A stretch of 64,000 nucleotides of DNA from Martinezella rhizogenes (lineage in GTDB: Bacteria; Pseudomonadota; Alphaproteobacteria; Rhizobiales; Rhizobiaceae). The DNA lies in NCBI GenBank assembly GCA_013322215.1, contig JAAMEZ010000036.1, positions 496,001 through 560,000 of the forward strand. The letters run 5' to 3'. Shown here one piece after another: positions 26,169-34,212 of this stretch. The notes under the pieces were generated by a model that was given only the letters and a program-made list of their open reading frames with translations, was not told the origin of the DNA and did no database searches. A program made the position numbers and the translations under genes. Every line of letters starts with the position of its first letter. The first letter of the stretch is position 1.

Positions 26169-26537
26169 ATGCCCCCGATCAAGAAATTGCTCCTTGCTGC
26201 TGCCGCAATCAGCACCGCTTTTGCCGGCCAGGCTATGGCCCATGCCCATCTGACGTCGGCCGTTCCGGCCGCCGACGGCACGGTCAAGACCGCACCATCC
26301 GAACTTGACTTAACCTTTTCGGAAGGTCTCAACTTGAAATTCAGCGGCACCAAGGTAACCGGCCCCGACAAGGCGACCGTCAAGACCGGCGAAGGCATGC
26401 TGATGAACCGCGGCACCACACTGATGGTGCCCATCACCGACAAACTGTCAGCCGGCAAGTACACGGTCGAATGGCACGCGCTCTCCACGGACGGCCACAA
26501 GACCAACGGAAGCTACAGTTTCACCATCGCGCCTTGA
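26169..26537 (+). CDS. copC: Copper resistance protein CopC
   Basis: 122 residues. Signal peptide ending QAMAHAHL; the mature protein begins with the histidine (HAHLTSAVPAADG) that forms the N-terminal Cu(II) site, and ends TVEWHALSTDGHKTNGSYSFTI with the second histidine ligands. It is a stand-alone CopC without a CopD partner. It is the last gene of the copper string, followed by hairpins at 26546-26563 and 26571-26597. Confidence 0.93.
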   Translation: MPPIKKLLLAAAAISTAFAGQAMAHAHLTSAVPAADGTVKTAPSELDLTFSEGLNLKFSGTKVTGPDKATVKTGEGMLMNRGTTLMVPITDKLSAGKYTVEWHALSTDGHKTNGSYSFTIAP

Positions 26538-26545
26538 CGGGTCCG

Positions 26546-26597
26546 GAAGCTGCCCGCAGCTTCGCCTTCCATTTCCGGCTCATGCCGAGCCGGAAAT
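26546..26597. terminator. Two hairpins between convergent copC and TetR genes
   Basis: First stem GAAGCTGC / GCAGCTTC (26546-26563). Second, an 11-bp perfect stem ATTTCCGGCTC / GAGCCGGAAAT with loop ATGCC (26571-26597) that overlaps the TetR stop codon. The genes converge here, so a bidirectional terminator is the simplest reading, though T-runs are short or missing. Confidence 0.5.
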
Positions 26598-27236
26598 GCA
26601 GCCTTGCAGGAAGATCGCCGCACATTCCGTCGCGCGGGTTCTAATTTCCTCGTCATCAGGCGCCTGCCGCTGGCCCAGCATGACAGCCCGCTGCGGCTCC
26701 ATGGTCATCATGCCCCTGAGGAAGCCGGCCGCGAGGGGGATATTGGCTATTCTAATCGCTCCCTTATCGTGCTGGCTGCGCAGCCAGACCTCGAAGACCA
26801 CGGTCGAGGCCTTGATCGCCCGCTCGTAGAAGGACGCCGCGATTTCTGGAAAGCGATCGACCTCGGCTACGGCCAGACGATTGATCGCGATGGTTTCCGG
26901 GTCCAGTGCCAGACGGCCGTAAGCGATCAGGATCTGTTCCAGTCCATGATGCAGATCCGTGTGCTTGAGCAAGCCCTGATCCACTTCGACGTTGAAGCGC
27001 GCGATGCGGTCCGTAATCACGGCATTGAAGATCTCGCCCTTGCTTTCAAACAGCCGATAGACGGTTTTGGTCGATACTCCCGCATCCTGCGCGATGTCGT
27101 TGATGCATGCCGAAGCATAGCCCGCCTCCAGAAAATGCTTGCGCGCGGACGTAAGCACGATCGCTCTGGTGTCGTCATCACAACGAACCTGCGGTCGTCC
27201 TCGTGGTCGTTTCGCGGCTTTTTGATTTAGGACCAT
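26580..27236 (-). CDS. TetR-family regulator of the EmrAB-like pump
   Basis: 218 residues. The N-terminal HTH (LTSARKHFLEAGYASACINDIAQDAGVSTKTVYRLFESKGEIF) is followed by an AefR-like C-terminal domain (IAINRLAVAEVDRFPEIAASFYERA). The start at 27236 opens a normal TetR N-terminus (MVLNQKAAKRPRGRPQV); the open frame extends far upstream only because it runs antisense to the pump gene. Divergent from the pump by 123 bp that hold two palindromic sites, so local repression is likely. Confidence 0.9.
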   Translation of the reverse strand: MVLNQKAAKRPRGRPQVRCDDDTRAIVLTSARKHFLEAGYASACINDIAQDAGVSTKTVYRLFESKGEIFNAVITDRIARFNVEVDQGLLKHTDLHHGLEQILIAYGRLALDPETIAINRLAVAEVDRFPEIAASFYERAIKASTVVFEVWLRSQHDKGAIRIANIPLAAGFLRGMMTMEPQRAVMLGQRQAPDDEEIRTRATECAAIFLQGCISGSA

Positions 27237-27240
27237 AGAT

Positions 27241-27290
27241 ATTTTCCAAAATCTAGTTGACTTCGATCTTATAGCTCTTATTTTGGAAAA
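27241..27290 (+). promoter_or_regulatory. Promoter with paired palindromic operators for the efflux operon
   Basis: ATTTTCCAAAAT (27241-27252) and ATTTTGGAAAA (27280-27290) are inverted copies of one site. Between and across them lie TTGACT (27257-27262) and TATTTT (27279-27284) with a 16-base spacer, facing the pump genes. The second site covers the -10 box, which would give direct repression by the divergent TetR protein. Confidence 0.65.
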
Positions 27291-27359
27291 CATCAAGTTT
27301 CTAAAATGAACTTGGCCGCTACCCCTGCCCGGCAGCGACCCGTTGTCAGGAGCAAGTAC

Positions 27360-28553
27360 ATGGCTAACAATCTGCATATCGTAACGTCGGAAGGCGCTTC
27401 CAGCGAGGCGCAGGAAACTGTCGAAGCAAAGGCCAAGGAAGGGGTAACAGCCGAGCCCCGTCCGGAGGCACCGCAGGGACAGGCAGGCGATAATGCCGCT
27501 GCTAAGCGCAGCAAAACGCCGCGCCGGTTGATGTATGGCGTGGGTGCGATCGTCATTATCGCTGCCGCAGGCTATTACGGACACGACTATTGGCAGAACG
27601 GCCGTTTCGAGGTGTCGACCGATGACGCCTACGTCCAGGCCGACAACAGCTCGATCGCCCCGAAGATTTCGGGCTATCTGGCGGAAGTCCTGGTCAAGGA
27701 CAACGAGACCGTGAAGGCCGGCCAGCCGCTCGCGCGCATCGACGACCGTGACTTCCGTGCCGCACTCGACCAGGCAAAGGCCGATGTCGCTGCGGCACAG
27801 GCAACCATACTGGCCGAGCAAGCCTCGCTCGATATTCAGCAATCGACGATCGCCGCAGCGAGGGCGACGCTGGATGTGGACAAGGCGAACGAAACATTCG
27901 CCGAACAGAACAACAAGCGCTACGCCAGCCTCGCCTCCAACGGCTATGCGGCCGTACAGACGGCCCAGCAGGCGGCATCGCAGATCGCCGGAGCCCAAGC
28001 TTCCATCGTCAGGGACACTGCAACCCTGGAAGGTGCCGTCAAGCAGGTCGCGCTTCTGAAAGCCCAGATCGCACAGGCAACCGCCGCCCTGCAGAAAAGC
28101 CAGGCCGTCCAGCATCAGGCCGAGCTGAACCTCTCCTATGCGACCATCATGGCCCCCGTCGACGGCACCGTCGGCAACCGCACGCTGCGTATCGGCCAAT
28201 ATGTTCAGGCCGGAACGCAGCTGATGTCGCTCGTGCCGACCGACCAGGCCTATGTCGTCGCCAATTACAAGGAGACGCAACTGACGAACGTCCATGCCGG
28301 CCAACCTGTCGATATCGAAGTCGACATGTTCCCCGGCAAGGTCTTCCATGGCCATGTCGACAGCCTTGCGCCGGCGAGCGGACAGGAATTCGCGCTGCTG
28401 CCGCCGGACAATGCGACGGGCAACTTCACCAAAGTCGTGCAGCGAATTCCGGTGAGGATCGCGCTTGACCCGCAGACGATGAACGGTGGCGAGCTGCGCC
28501 CCGGAATGTCCGTCGAGCCGAGCATCAACACGAAAGCAGGCGCCGCGCTGTAA
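27360..28553 (+). CDS. HlyD-family membrane fusion protein, EmrA-like
   Basis: 397 residues from the ATG at 27360, chosen because AGGAG lies at ideal distance. One membrane span (GVGAIVIIAAAGYYG), lipoyl-type motif (ISGYLAEVLVKDNETVKAGQPLARID), a long helical hairpin (about residues 120-250) and barrel motif APVDGTVGNRTLRIGQYVQAGT. A 55-residue Ala/Glu-rich cytosolic N-terminus precedes the span. It is followed after 23 bp by a DHA2 transporter, the EmrAB organisation. Confidence 0.92.
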   Translation: MANNLHIVTSEGASSEAQETVEAKAKEGVTAEPRPEAPQGQAGDNAAAKRSKTPRRLMYGVGAIVIIAAAGYYGHDYWQNGRFEVSTDDAYVQADNSSIAPKISGYLAEVLVKDNETVKAGQPLARIDDRDFRAALDQAKADVAAAQATILAEQASLDIQQSTIAAARATLDVDKANETFAEQNNKRYASLASNGYAAVQTAQQAASQIAGAQASIVRDTATLEGAVKQVALLKAQIAQATAALQKSQAVQHQAELNLSYATIMAPVDGTVGNRTLRIGQYVQAGTQLMSLVPTDQAYVVANYKETQLTNVHAGQPVDIEVDMFPGKVFHGHVDSLAPASGQEFALLPPDNATGNFTKVVQRIPVRIALDPQTMNGGELRPGMSVEPSINTKAGAAL

Positions 28554-28576
28554 AGCTGCCGGCGAGAGCCCCCACA

Positions 28577-30172
28577 ATGTCAACGATTACAATAGATGGC
28601 CGTGCGATGCCGGCCGCTGCGGCACAGCCGCGCGCATCGACAAGAGAGTGGATCGCAGTCTTGGCCGGCATGATCGGCGCGTTCATGGCGATCCTGAATA
28701 TCCAGATCACCAATGCCTCCCTCCTCGATATCGAAGGGGGGATCGGCACCGGGGTGGATAACGGCGCCTGGATCTCGACCTCCTATCTGATCGGCGAGAT
28801 CGTCGTCATTCCGCTCACCGCCTATCTCAGCAGCGTCTTCTCGTTTCGCCGTTACATTCTGGTGAACTCGGTGCTGTTTCCGCTGTTGTCGCTGTCCTGC
28901 GCCTTTGCCCACGATCTCGGAACGATGATCGTGCTACGCGGCCTGCAGGGGTTTGCCGGCGGCGTGTTGATCCCGATGGCCTTTACCATGGTGTTGACGA
29001 AGCTTCCGAAGCCGCAACAACCTTTAGGGCTGGCAATCTTTGCATTGTCCGTCACCTTTGCGCCGGCCATCGGGCCGACCATCGGCGGCTACCTGACCGA
29101 GAATTACGGCTGGCAGACCATCTTCTTCATCAATGCCGGCCCGAGCGCCATCATGGTGGTGGCGCTTGCCCTGACACTGGAAAAGCAGCCCATGCAGCTG
29201 AAACTTCTGCGTGAGGGCGACTGGGCCGGCATCGTGACGATGGCGATCGGCCTCTCTGCCCTGCAAACCGTGCTTGAAGAGGGCAATAAGGACGACTGGT
29301 TCTCCTCGCCCTTCATCGTCCGGCTCAGCATCGTCGCAGCCGTGTTCCTGACGCTCTTCATCATCATCGAGCTGAAGGTTTCAAAGCCGCTGGTGAAACT
29401 GCAGCTGCTAAAACAGAGGAATTTCGGGCTTGGCGTGCTTGCCAATATTCTCGTCGGCGTCGCGCTGTTCGGGACGGTCTACATCCTGCCGCAATATCTC
29501 GGCCAGGTGCAGAAGTACAACGCCGAGCAGATCGGCAACGTCCTGGCCTGGACGGGGTTGCCGCAGCTGCTGCTGATCCCGCTGGTTCCGCTGATGATGA
29601 AGCGGGTTGATGTGCGCTGGCTTGCTTTCTTCGGCATTGCGGTCTTTTCGCTGAGCTGCTTCATGAACGTCACGCTTTCGGCCGACAATGCCGGAGATCA
29701 GTTCTTCATTCCGAACATCGTTCGCGCAATCGGCCAGGCCTTCGTCATCACGCCCGTCACCGCGATCACGACAGCAGGAATTGCTCCGGCTGACGCTGCC
29801 GCTGCCTCCGGCTTGACGAACATGCTGCGCAATCTCGGCGGCGCGGTCGGCACGGCCTCGCTTGGGACCATCCTGACCAAACGCGAGCAGTTCCACTCCA
29901 ACATCATCGGCCAATCCGTAACCCTTGCCCGCGACGAGGTTCGCGAACGGATCGACCAGATGACCGGCTACTTCCTGTCGCACGGGGTCTCGGACCATCA
30001 GGCAGCCCAACAGAAGGCGATCATCGCCCTCGGCCAGATCATCAAGAGACAGGCGCTGATCATGGGCTTCAGCGACACGTTCGCCGTCATCGGCGTCGTG
30101 CTTGCCATCGCAGCGATCACCATGCTGTTCGCCAAGCGCCCTCAAGCCGGCGGCGGCGCAGGTGCCCACTGA
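28577..30172 (+). CDS. DHA2-family MFS drug exporter, EmrB-like
   Basis: 531 residues, 14 hydrophobic spans as in EmrB/QacA. Visible motifs: MIGAFMAILNIQITNASLLDIEGG (motif D1-like start), the antiporter motif C region LAIFALSVTFAPAIGPTIGGYL, and GLPQLLLIPLVPLMMKRVD. It works with the upstream adaptor to export hydrophobic compounds across the envelope. Specificity cannot be deduced. Confidence 0.93.
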   Translation: MSTITIDGRAMPAAAAQPRASTREWIAVLAGMIGAFMAILNIQITNASLLDIEGGIGTGVDNGAWISTSYLIGEIVVIPLTAYLSSVFSFRRYILVNSVLFPLLSLSCAFAHDLGTMIVLRGLQGFAGGVLIPMAFTMVLTKLPKPQQPLGLAIFALSVTFAPAIGPTIGGYLTENYGWQTIFFINAGPSAIMVVALALTLEKQPMQLKLLREGDWAGIVTMAIGLSALQTVLEEGNKDDWFSSPFIVRLSIVAAVFLTLFIIIELKVSKPLVKLQLLKQRNFGLGVLANILVGVALFGTVYILPQYLGQVQKYNAEQIGNVLAWTGLPQLLLIPLVPLMMKRVDVRWLAFFGIAVFSLSCFMNVTLSADNAGDQFFIPNIVRAIGQAFVITPVTAITTAGIAPADAAAASGLTNMLRNLGGAVGTASLGTILTKREQFHSNIIGQSVTLARDEVRERIDQMTGYFLSHGVSDHQAAQQKAIIALGQIIKRQALIMGFSDTFAVIGVVLAIAAITMLFAKRPQAGGGAGAH

Positions 30173-30469
30173 ACCATGCAGGTTCACGCTCACGCATACG
30201 ATACCGTATGGCCTGAAGCCGATAAGAGCGATCGCGCCTGTACCATGACAATCATACGATACGCCTCAATGGCGTCCGGAAACCCCGGGCGCCATTGTTC
30301 AATTCCCGTCAGTCTGCCGAACAGAGACGCAAGGGCAACAGCAAATCGTTACGATCAGCTTGCGCCGTGCACGAGCCGAAGCCACGCGCGGTCTTGGCAG
30401 GACGATAGGGAAACGGTGAACTGAAGAAGCAAATCGAGTGGTGCTGGGATATTCAGGCGCCGAAAGCGG

Positions 30470-30562
30470 CTACCTGTTCATGTCCTCGACGACCCAGCGG
30501 AAAAACAACAGTATAATGGCCGCAAATAGTAATAGCTGCATCAATTTAGGTAATTCAAGCAT
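30470..30562 (-). CDS. 30-residue single-span membrane microprotein (unrecognised)
   Basis: Reads MLELPKLMQLLLFAAII followed by LLFFRWVVEDMNR: one hydrophobic helix of about 16 residues, then a charged tail. The ATG at 30562 is preceded by AGAGAG at ribosome-site distance. It lies alone in AT-rich sequence with hairpins upstream (30625-30657, 30690-30711). The size and single span recall KdpF-type or other regulatory microproteins, but no family is recognised. It is not antisense to any gene, which favours it being real. Confidence 0.5.
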   Translation of the reverse strand: MLELPKLMQLLLFAAIILLFFRWVVEDMNR

Positions 30563-30802
30563 ATCATAGCTCTCTAATTTAATTGCTGCATCATGCAGAC
30601 GAGCCACAATATCCTAACATGTATTAATTATTCTCTATTTTTCACAAAGAATAATTATGATTAATACGTAGTTAATCTAATTTATACATCGCATAACTAT
30701 AAAGTTATGCGGGAAATTACACTAAATACAAATTACGACGCCAAGTTGAGCAAGTAAAACTATGCTCGACCTATTCCTTTCACTCTCGACATGGCCCCCG
30801 TC
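30563..30802 (-). promoter_or_regulatory. AT-rich leader with two inverted repeats upstream of the microprotein
   Basis: Two strong dyads: TAATTATTCT / AGAATAATTA (30625-30634 / 30648-30657, 13-base loop) and CGCATAACT-ATAA-AGTTATGCG (30690-30711). The base composition is markedly AT-rich compared with flanking genes. These could be operator sites or structures in a long 5' leader of the 30562 gene. The 3' end of the response-regulator gene lies beyond, at 30803. The stretch 30173-30469 on the other side holds nothing I can recognise. Confidence 0.5.
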
Positions 30803-32107
30803 TCACTTACGGTAAGCCGACGGATTGATGCCGTGACGTTGCAGACGGGCATAGAGACTTCGGCGCGGCAGCTTGAGTGCCTGCGCGACCTCAGCAATAT
30901 CCCCCTCATATCGCTCCAGCGTGGCCCGCAGAATATTCGCCTCGAAGTGATCCATCTGATCGGAGAGGCCGAACTCGATGGAAGGCTGGCTGCGAGCGGA
31001 AGCGAGGCCAAGCGCGGCTTGGGTCGCATAGTTGCGCAGCTCCCGGACATTGCCTAGCCAATCGTCAGTTAGAAATCGTGCCTCCATCGCGGCATCGATG
31101 GGCGGACGCGGCACGCCGTGCAGGCGGGCGGCCTCGTCGAGGAAGGCGCTGAACAACAGGCCGATATCTGCGCGGCGCTCCCGCAAGGGCGGGATGCGGA
31201 TCCGCACGGTTTCCAGCCGGTAGAGCAGATCCGCCCGAAAGCGATCATCGGCAACCGCGCCATGCAGATCGCTTTTCGTCGCAGCGACGATGCGCAGATC
31301 GACAGGGGCCGGCTCGCCGCTCGCCGAAGGCAGCTCGCGCTCCTCGACAACCCGCAGAAGCCGGCCCTGCAGCAGGGGTGACATGCTGTCGATCTCGTCG
31401 AGAAACAACGTGCCGCGATCGGCCTCGGCGATGCGTCCGCGCCGGACGCGGTTTCCGAACAGAGTCTCGTCGGCGATCGCATCCGGCAGAGCGGCGCAAT
31501 CGACCGCGACGAAACTGCGGGCGCGCCGCCTGCTCCAGCGGTGGATGAGGCGGGCGACCAGCTCCTTGCCGGTGCCGGTTTCGCCTTCGACCAGGACATC
31601 CACGTCTGCATTTGCGACCTGACGGATCGTTTCACGCAATCGTGCCATGACCGTCGTCTGGCCGAGGAGCGGCGACGCATCCTCCGCCTCGGCGGCTGCC
31701 TGCCGCAAGCGCCGGTTTTCCAGCACCAGGCGGCGCGTCTCCAGCGCCCGCCGCACGGATGCGATCAGGTGATCGGTGGCAAAGGGCTTGGCAATAAAAT
31801 CGTAGGCGCCCTGTTTCAATGCACCGACCGCCATGGCGATGTCGCCGTGGCCGGTCATCAGGATAACAGGCAAGTCCGGATCGCGCGCCAGCACTGCCTC
31901 CAACAGATCGTGCCCATCGATGCGCGGCAGGCGGATGTCGCTGACGATCACCCCAGGCAATGCGGTTGCAAGGCTTGCCAGCGCCGACTGCCCGTCACCA
32001 TGCGTCTCCACATCGAAGCCCGCTATGACGAAGGAATCGGTAAGCGCGGCATTGAAAGGACCATCGTCCTCGACCAAAAGGATTTTCTGCGACGCTTGTA
32101 GGGTCAT
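30803..32107 (-). CDS. DctD/MifR-like response regulator with AAA+ domain lacking GAFTGA
   Basis: 434 residues: receiver domain (DD at VEDDG, phosphoacceptor Asp in IVSDIRLPRIDG, Lys in IAKPF), AAA+ domain with Walker A GETGTGKE and Walker B GTLFLDEID, and a Fis-type HTH at the C-terminus (IAEVAQALKLPRRSLYARLQRHG). Between LFG and GTLFLDEID only about 14 residues remain; the GAFTGA loop that contacts sigma-54 is absent. It probably controls the divergent KgtP-like permease, but not by the normal sigma-54 route. Its start overlaps the kinase stop (ATGA). Confidence 0.9.
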   Translation of the reverse strand: MTLQASQKILLVEDDGPFNAALTDSFVIAGFDVETHGDGQSALASLATALPGVIVSDIRLPRIDGHDLLEAVLARDPDLPVILMTGHGDIAMAVGALKQGAYDFIAKPFATDHLIASVRRALETRRLVLENRRLRQAAAEAEDASPLLGQTTVMARLRETIRQVANADVDVLVEGETGTGKELVARLIHRWSRRRARSFVAVDCAALPDAIADETLFGNRVRRGRIAEADRGTLFLDEIDSMSPLLQGRLLRVVEERELPSASGEPAPVDLRIVAATKSDLHGAVADDRFRADLLYRLETVRIRIPPLRERRADIGLLFSAFLDEAARLHGVPRPPIDAAMEARFLTDDWLGNVRELRNYATQAALGLASARSQPSIEFGLSDQMDHFEANILRATLERYEGDIAEVAQALKLPRRSLYARLQRHGINPSAYRK

Positions 32108-33858
32108 GCCCGCCTCATAGTCATTACGAAAGCCGCGCCACCGAGCGGCGACGGGCCAATGGTCAACGATCCGCCGAGATCGTTCATGATGTCCTGCGCG
32201 ATCCCGAGCCCAAGACCGAGCCCGTCGGGCTTACCGGTCATGAATGGGCGGAATATTTCCTTGGCCAGCAGAGGATCGATGCCAGGGCCATTGTCGGCGA
32301 CAATCAGCCTCACCACATCCTTCCCCTCGGCGTCGATGAGCAGAGCGACATGCGGATCGGCAATCTCGGCAACGGCGTCGATGGCGTTCTGCATGAGATT
32401 GACGATGACCTGCTCCAGCCGCACGCGTTCGGCAAGTACATGCGGCTGCCCCTCCGCCGGCAGATCGAGCCGCACACCTGCTTTGCGGAACCGGTTGCCG
32501 ACCAGCAGCAAGGCGCCGGCAATGATGGCATCGAGCGGCTCCGCTCCCGCCGCATGACGTCCCCGGCGCGAAAACCGTCGCATCTCCTGGGTAATCGTCC
32601 CGATGCGCGCCGTCACCTCGACTGCAGCATCGAGATTGGCGCCGACGCGATCGAGGCGATTGGCCGCGAGATGATGGCGGGCATTCTCGGCGAGAGTGCG
32701 GATGGTGGCGACCGGCTGGTTGATTTCATGCATCAATCCCGCCGTGATCGAACCGACGGAAGCAAGCCGATTGGCCTGCGCAAGTTCCTCGCGGGCATCG
32801 CGATAGCGATCCTCGGCGCGCGTCCGTTCGGCCATTTCATCGCGTAGCTCGGCCGTGCGCGCGGCGACAGCCTCCTCAAGCGCCCGCCGGTCGGCTGCCG
32901 CTCTTACTGCACGCGTCATGCGCCACCAGATCGCGGCCGTGATAACAGCCAATCCCAGGATGGCGGGCAGCGCCAGAAGCCAGGCCTCCGCCTGGGCTTC
33001 CTGCAATGCCGTTCGGGTGTCAAGAAGATGCAGGAGGCGCAGCTGCGTGCCGGCGACCGGCTGCTCCGCCGAAATCATGATCTGATGCCGCGGACCGCGG
33101 ACCCGACCGGCATCCTCGGCACGATAATAGCCCGGCCCAAGTGCGGCGTCGCGATATTGCCCGCTTGCGACGATGCTGGCCCGGTCTTCCGGCGACAGGG
33201 GCGCAAGCGCGGTCAGCACCTGTGACGGATCGGACGCGGCAAGAATGATCTGATGTTCGTCGACGACAAGCGTTACGCCCGGATCATTCGCCCAGATCCG
33301 CGACACTGCATCGAACTCGAATTTGACCACCACGACTCCCGCCGGAGCGGCGGCATCGCCAACCCTGCGGGCCAGAAACAGGCCTGGCCGGCCGCTGATC
33401 GCTCCGGCACCATAATATTCCGCCGTGCCATCTTTGAGCGCCTCGGAAAAATAGGGACGAAAGCTGAAGTTCTTGCCAACGAAACTGTCTTCGGTCCCTG
33501 CATTCGACGCGGAAATCACAAGTCCCTTGTGATCGACAAGATAAATGATGTAGGCGCCGGTTTCGCGAGCCAGGAAGCCGAGCTTTTCGTCAAGCCGACG
33601 GGCCGCATCCGCCGTAGGGCTTGCAAGCGCCTCGCCAAGATCGCGATATTCGCCAAGCGCGATCGGAAGAAGCCGGAAACGTGCCAGTTCGCTGTCGAGC
33701 AAACGACTATGCTGTACCGCAAGCCCCCCTGCCTCCACAGCCAGCCGCCCAAGCGCACCCTGACGCGACAGCGAGAGCGCCGCATACCAGATTCCGACTG
33801 CGACGGCCAAACCGGCCGCCACCAGAAACACAATTCGCTTGAGGCCCGATCCGCTCAT
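32104..33858 (-). CDS. DctB-like sensor histidine kinase
   Basis: About 584 residues. Two spans (about residues 7-28 and 295-315) flank a periplasmic double-Cache domain (DSELARFRLLPIALGEYRDL, YFSEALKDGTAEYYGAGAISGRPG), as in DctB. A coiled linker leads to the HisKA H-box HEINQPVATIRTLAENARHHL and an HATPase with NLMQNAIDAV, DNGPGIDP and GLGLGLGIAQDI. It senses a periplasmic ligand, likely a C4/C5 dicarboxylate. The ATG at 33858 is chosen because it starts just before the first span. Confidence 0.92.
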   Translation of the reverse strand: MSGSGLKRIVFLVAAGLAVAVGIWYAALSLSRQGALGRLAVEAGGLAVQHSRLLDSELARFRLLPIALGEYRDLGEALASPTADAARRLDEKLGFLARETGAYIIYLVDHKGLVISASNAGTEDSFVGKNFSFRPYFSEALKDGTAEYYGAGAISGRPGLFLARRVGDAAAPAGVVVVKFEFDAVSRIWANDPGVTLVVDEHQIILAASDPSQVLTALAPLSPEDRASIVASGQYRDAALGPGYYRAEDAGRVRGPRHQIMISAEQPVAGTQLRLLHLLDTRTALQEAQAEAWLLALPAILGLAVITAAIWWRMTRAVRAAADRRALEEAVAARTAELRDEMAERTRAEDRYRDAREELAQANRLASVGSITAGLMHEINQPVATIRTLAENARHHLAANRLDRVGANLDAAVEVTARIGTITQEMRRFSRRGRHAAGAEPLDAIIAGALLLVGNRFRKAGVRLDLPAEGQPHVLAERVRLEQVIVNLMQNAIDAVAEIADPHVALLIDAEGKDVVRLIVADNGPGIDPLLAKEIFRPFMTGKPDGLGLGLGIAQDIMNDLGGSLTIGPSPLGGAAFVMTMRRA

Positions 33859-34212
33859 CTGTGCAGAATATTGCACAAATTTCAAAATAGCCACGCAGAA
33901 TCTTGCGCGCAATACCCTGAGGGCCAACGCGCTGCCTGGAGAAAATCAAGGTATATCAATAGGGTATCCTTATGCATCCCTAAACCTCGTGTCTCGCGCC
34001 TTCCACACGTATCAATGCGAAGACTGGGAGAGTGGTCCTCAATACATAGAAAAGCCGGCTGTCAGCCGGGCAATTGGCTTTGCCGATGCCGTCTCGGCGA
34101 GACTGGCCGGCAGCCACCCGCAAGCATACGGCCCCTCCCGGCGAACCCGTCGTTCGCAGCGGTTCACCGCTCCCTTACGACGATCCGAAGCAAGAACGGG
34201 AGGAGAGGCATA
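33859..34212. promoter_or_regulatory. Divergent control region between the DctB-like and KgtP-like genes
   Basis: 354 bases with no gene. Two palindromes stand out near the kinase start: TGTGCA-N6-TGCACA (33860-33877), which covers the kinase ribosome-site region, and TTGCGCGCAA (33903-33912). I found no GG-N10-GC (-24/-12) sigma-54 promoter, in keeping with the GAFTGA-less regulator. AGGAGAGG (34201-34208) is the ribosome site of the permease gene. Confidence 0.5.

Noticed and set aside
26580..28583. Apparent 667-residue protein ending in a TetR domain
   Set aside because: Only the last 218 residues are real; the rest is antisense to the EmrA-like gene and crosses the intergenic promoter.
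33253..34212. 320-residue N-terminal extension of the KgtP-like permease
   Set aside because: It is antisense to the sensor kinase and the divergent control region; AGGAGAGG and the normal MHS N-terminus place the start at 34213.
33859..34212. Sigma-54 promoter for the KgtP-like gene
   Set aside because: No GG-N10-GC arrangement with adequate flanks was found on either strand, and the regulator lacks GAFTGA.
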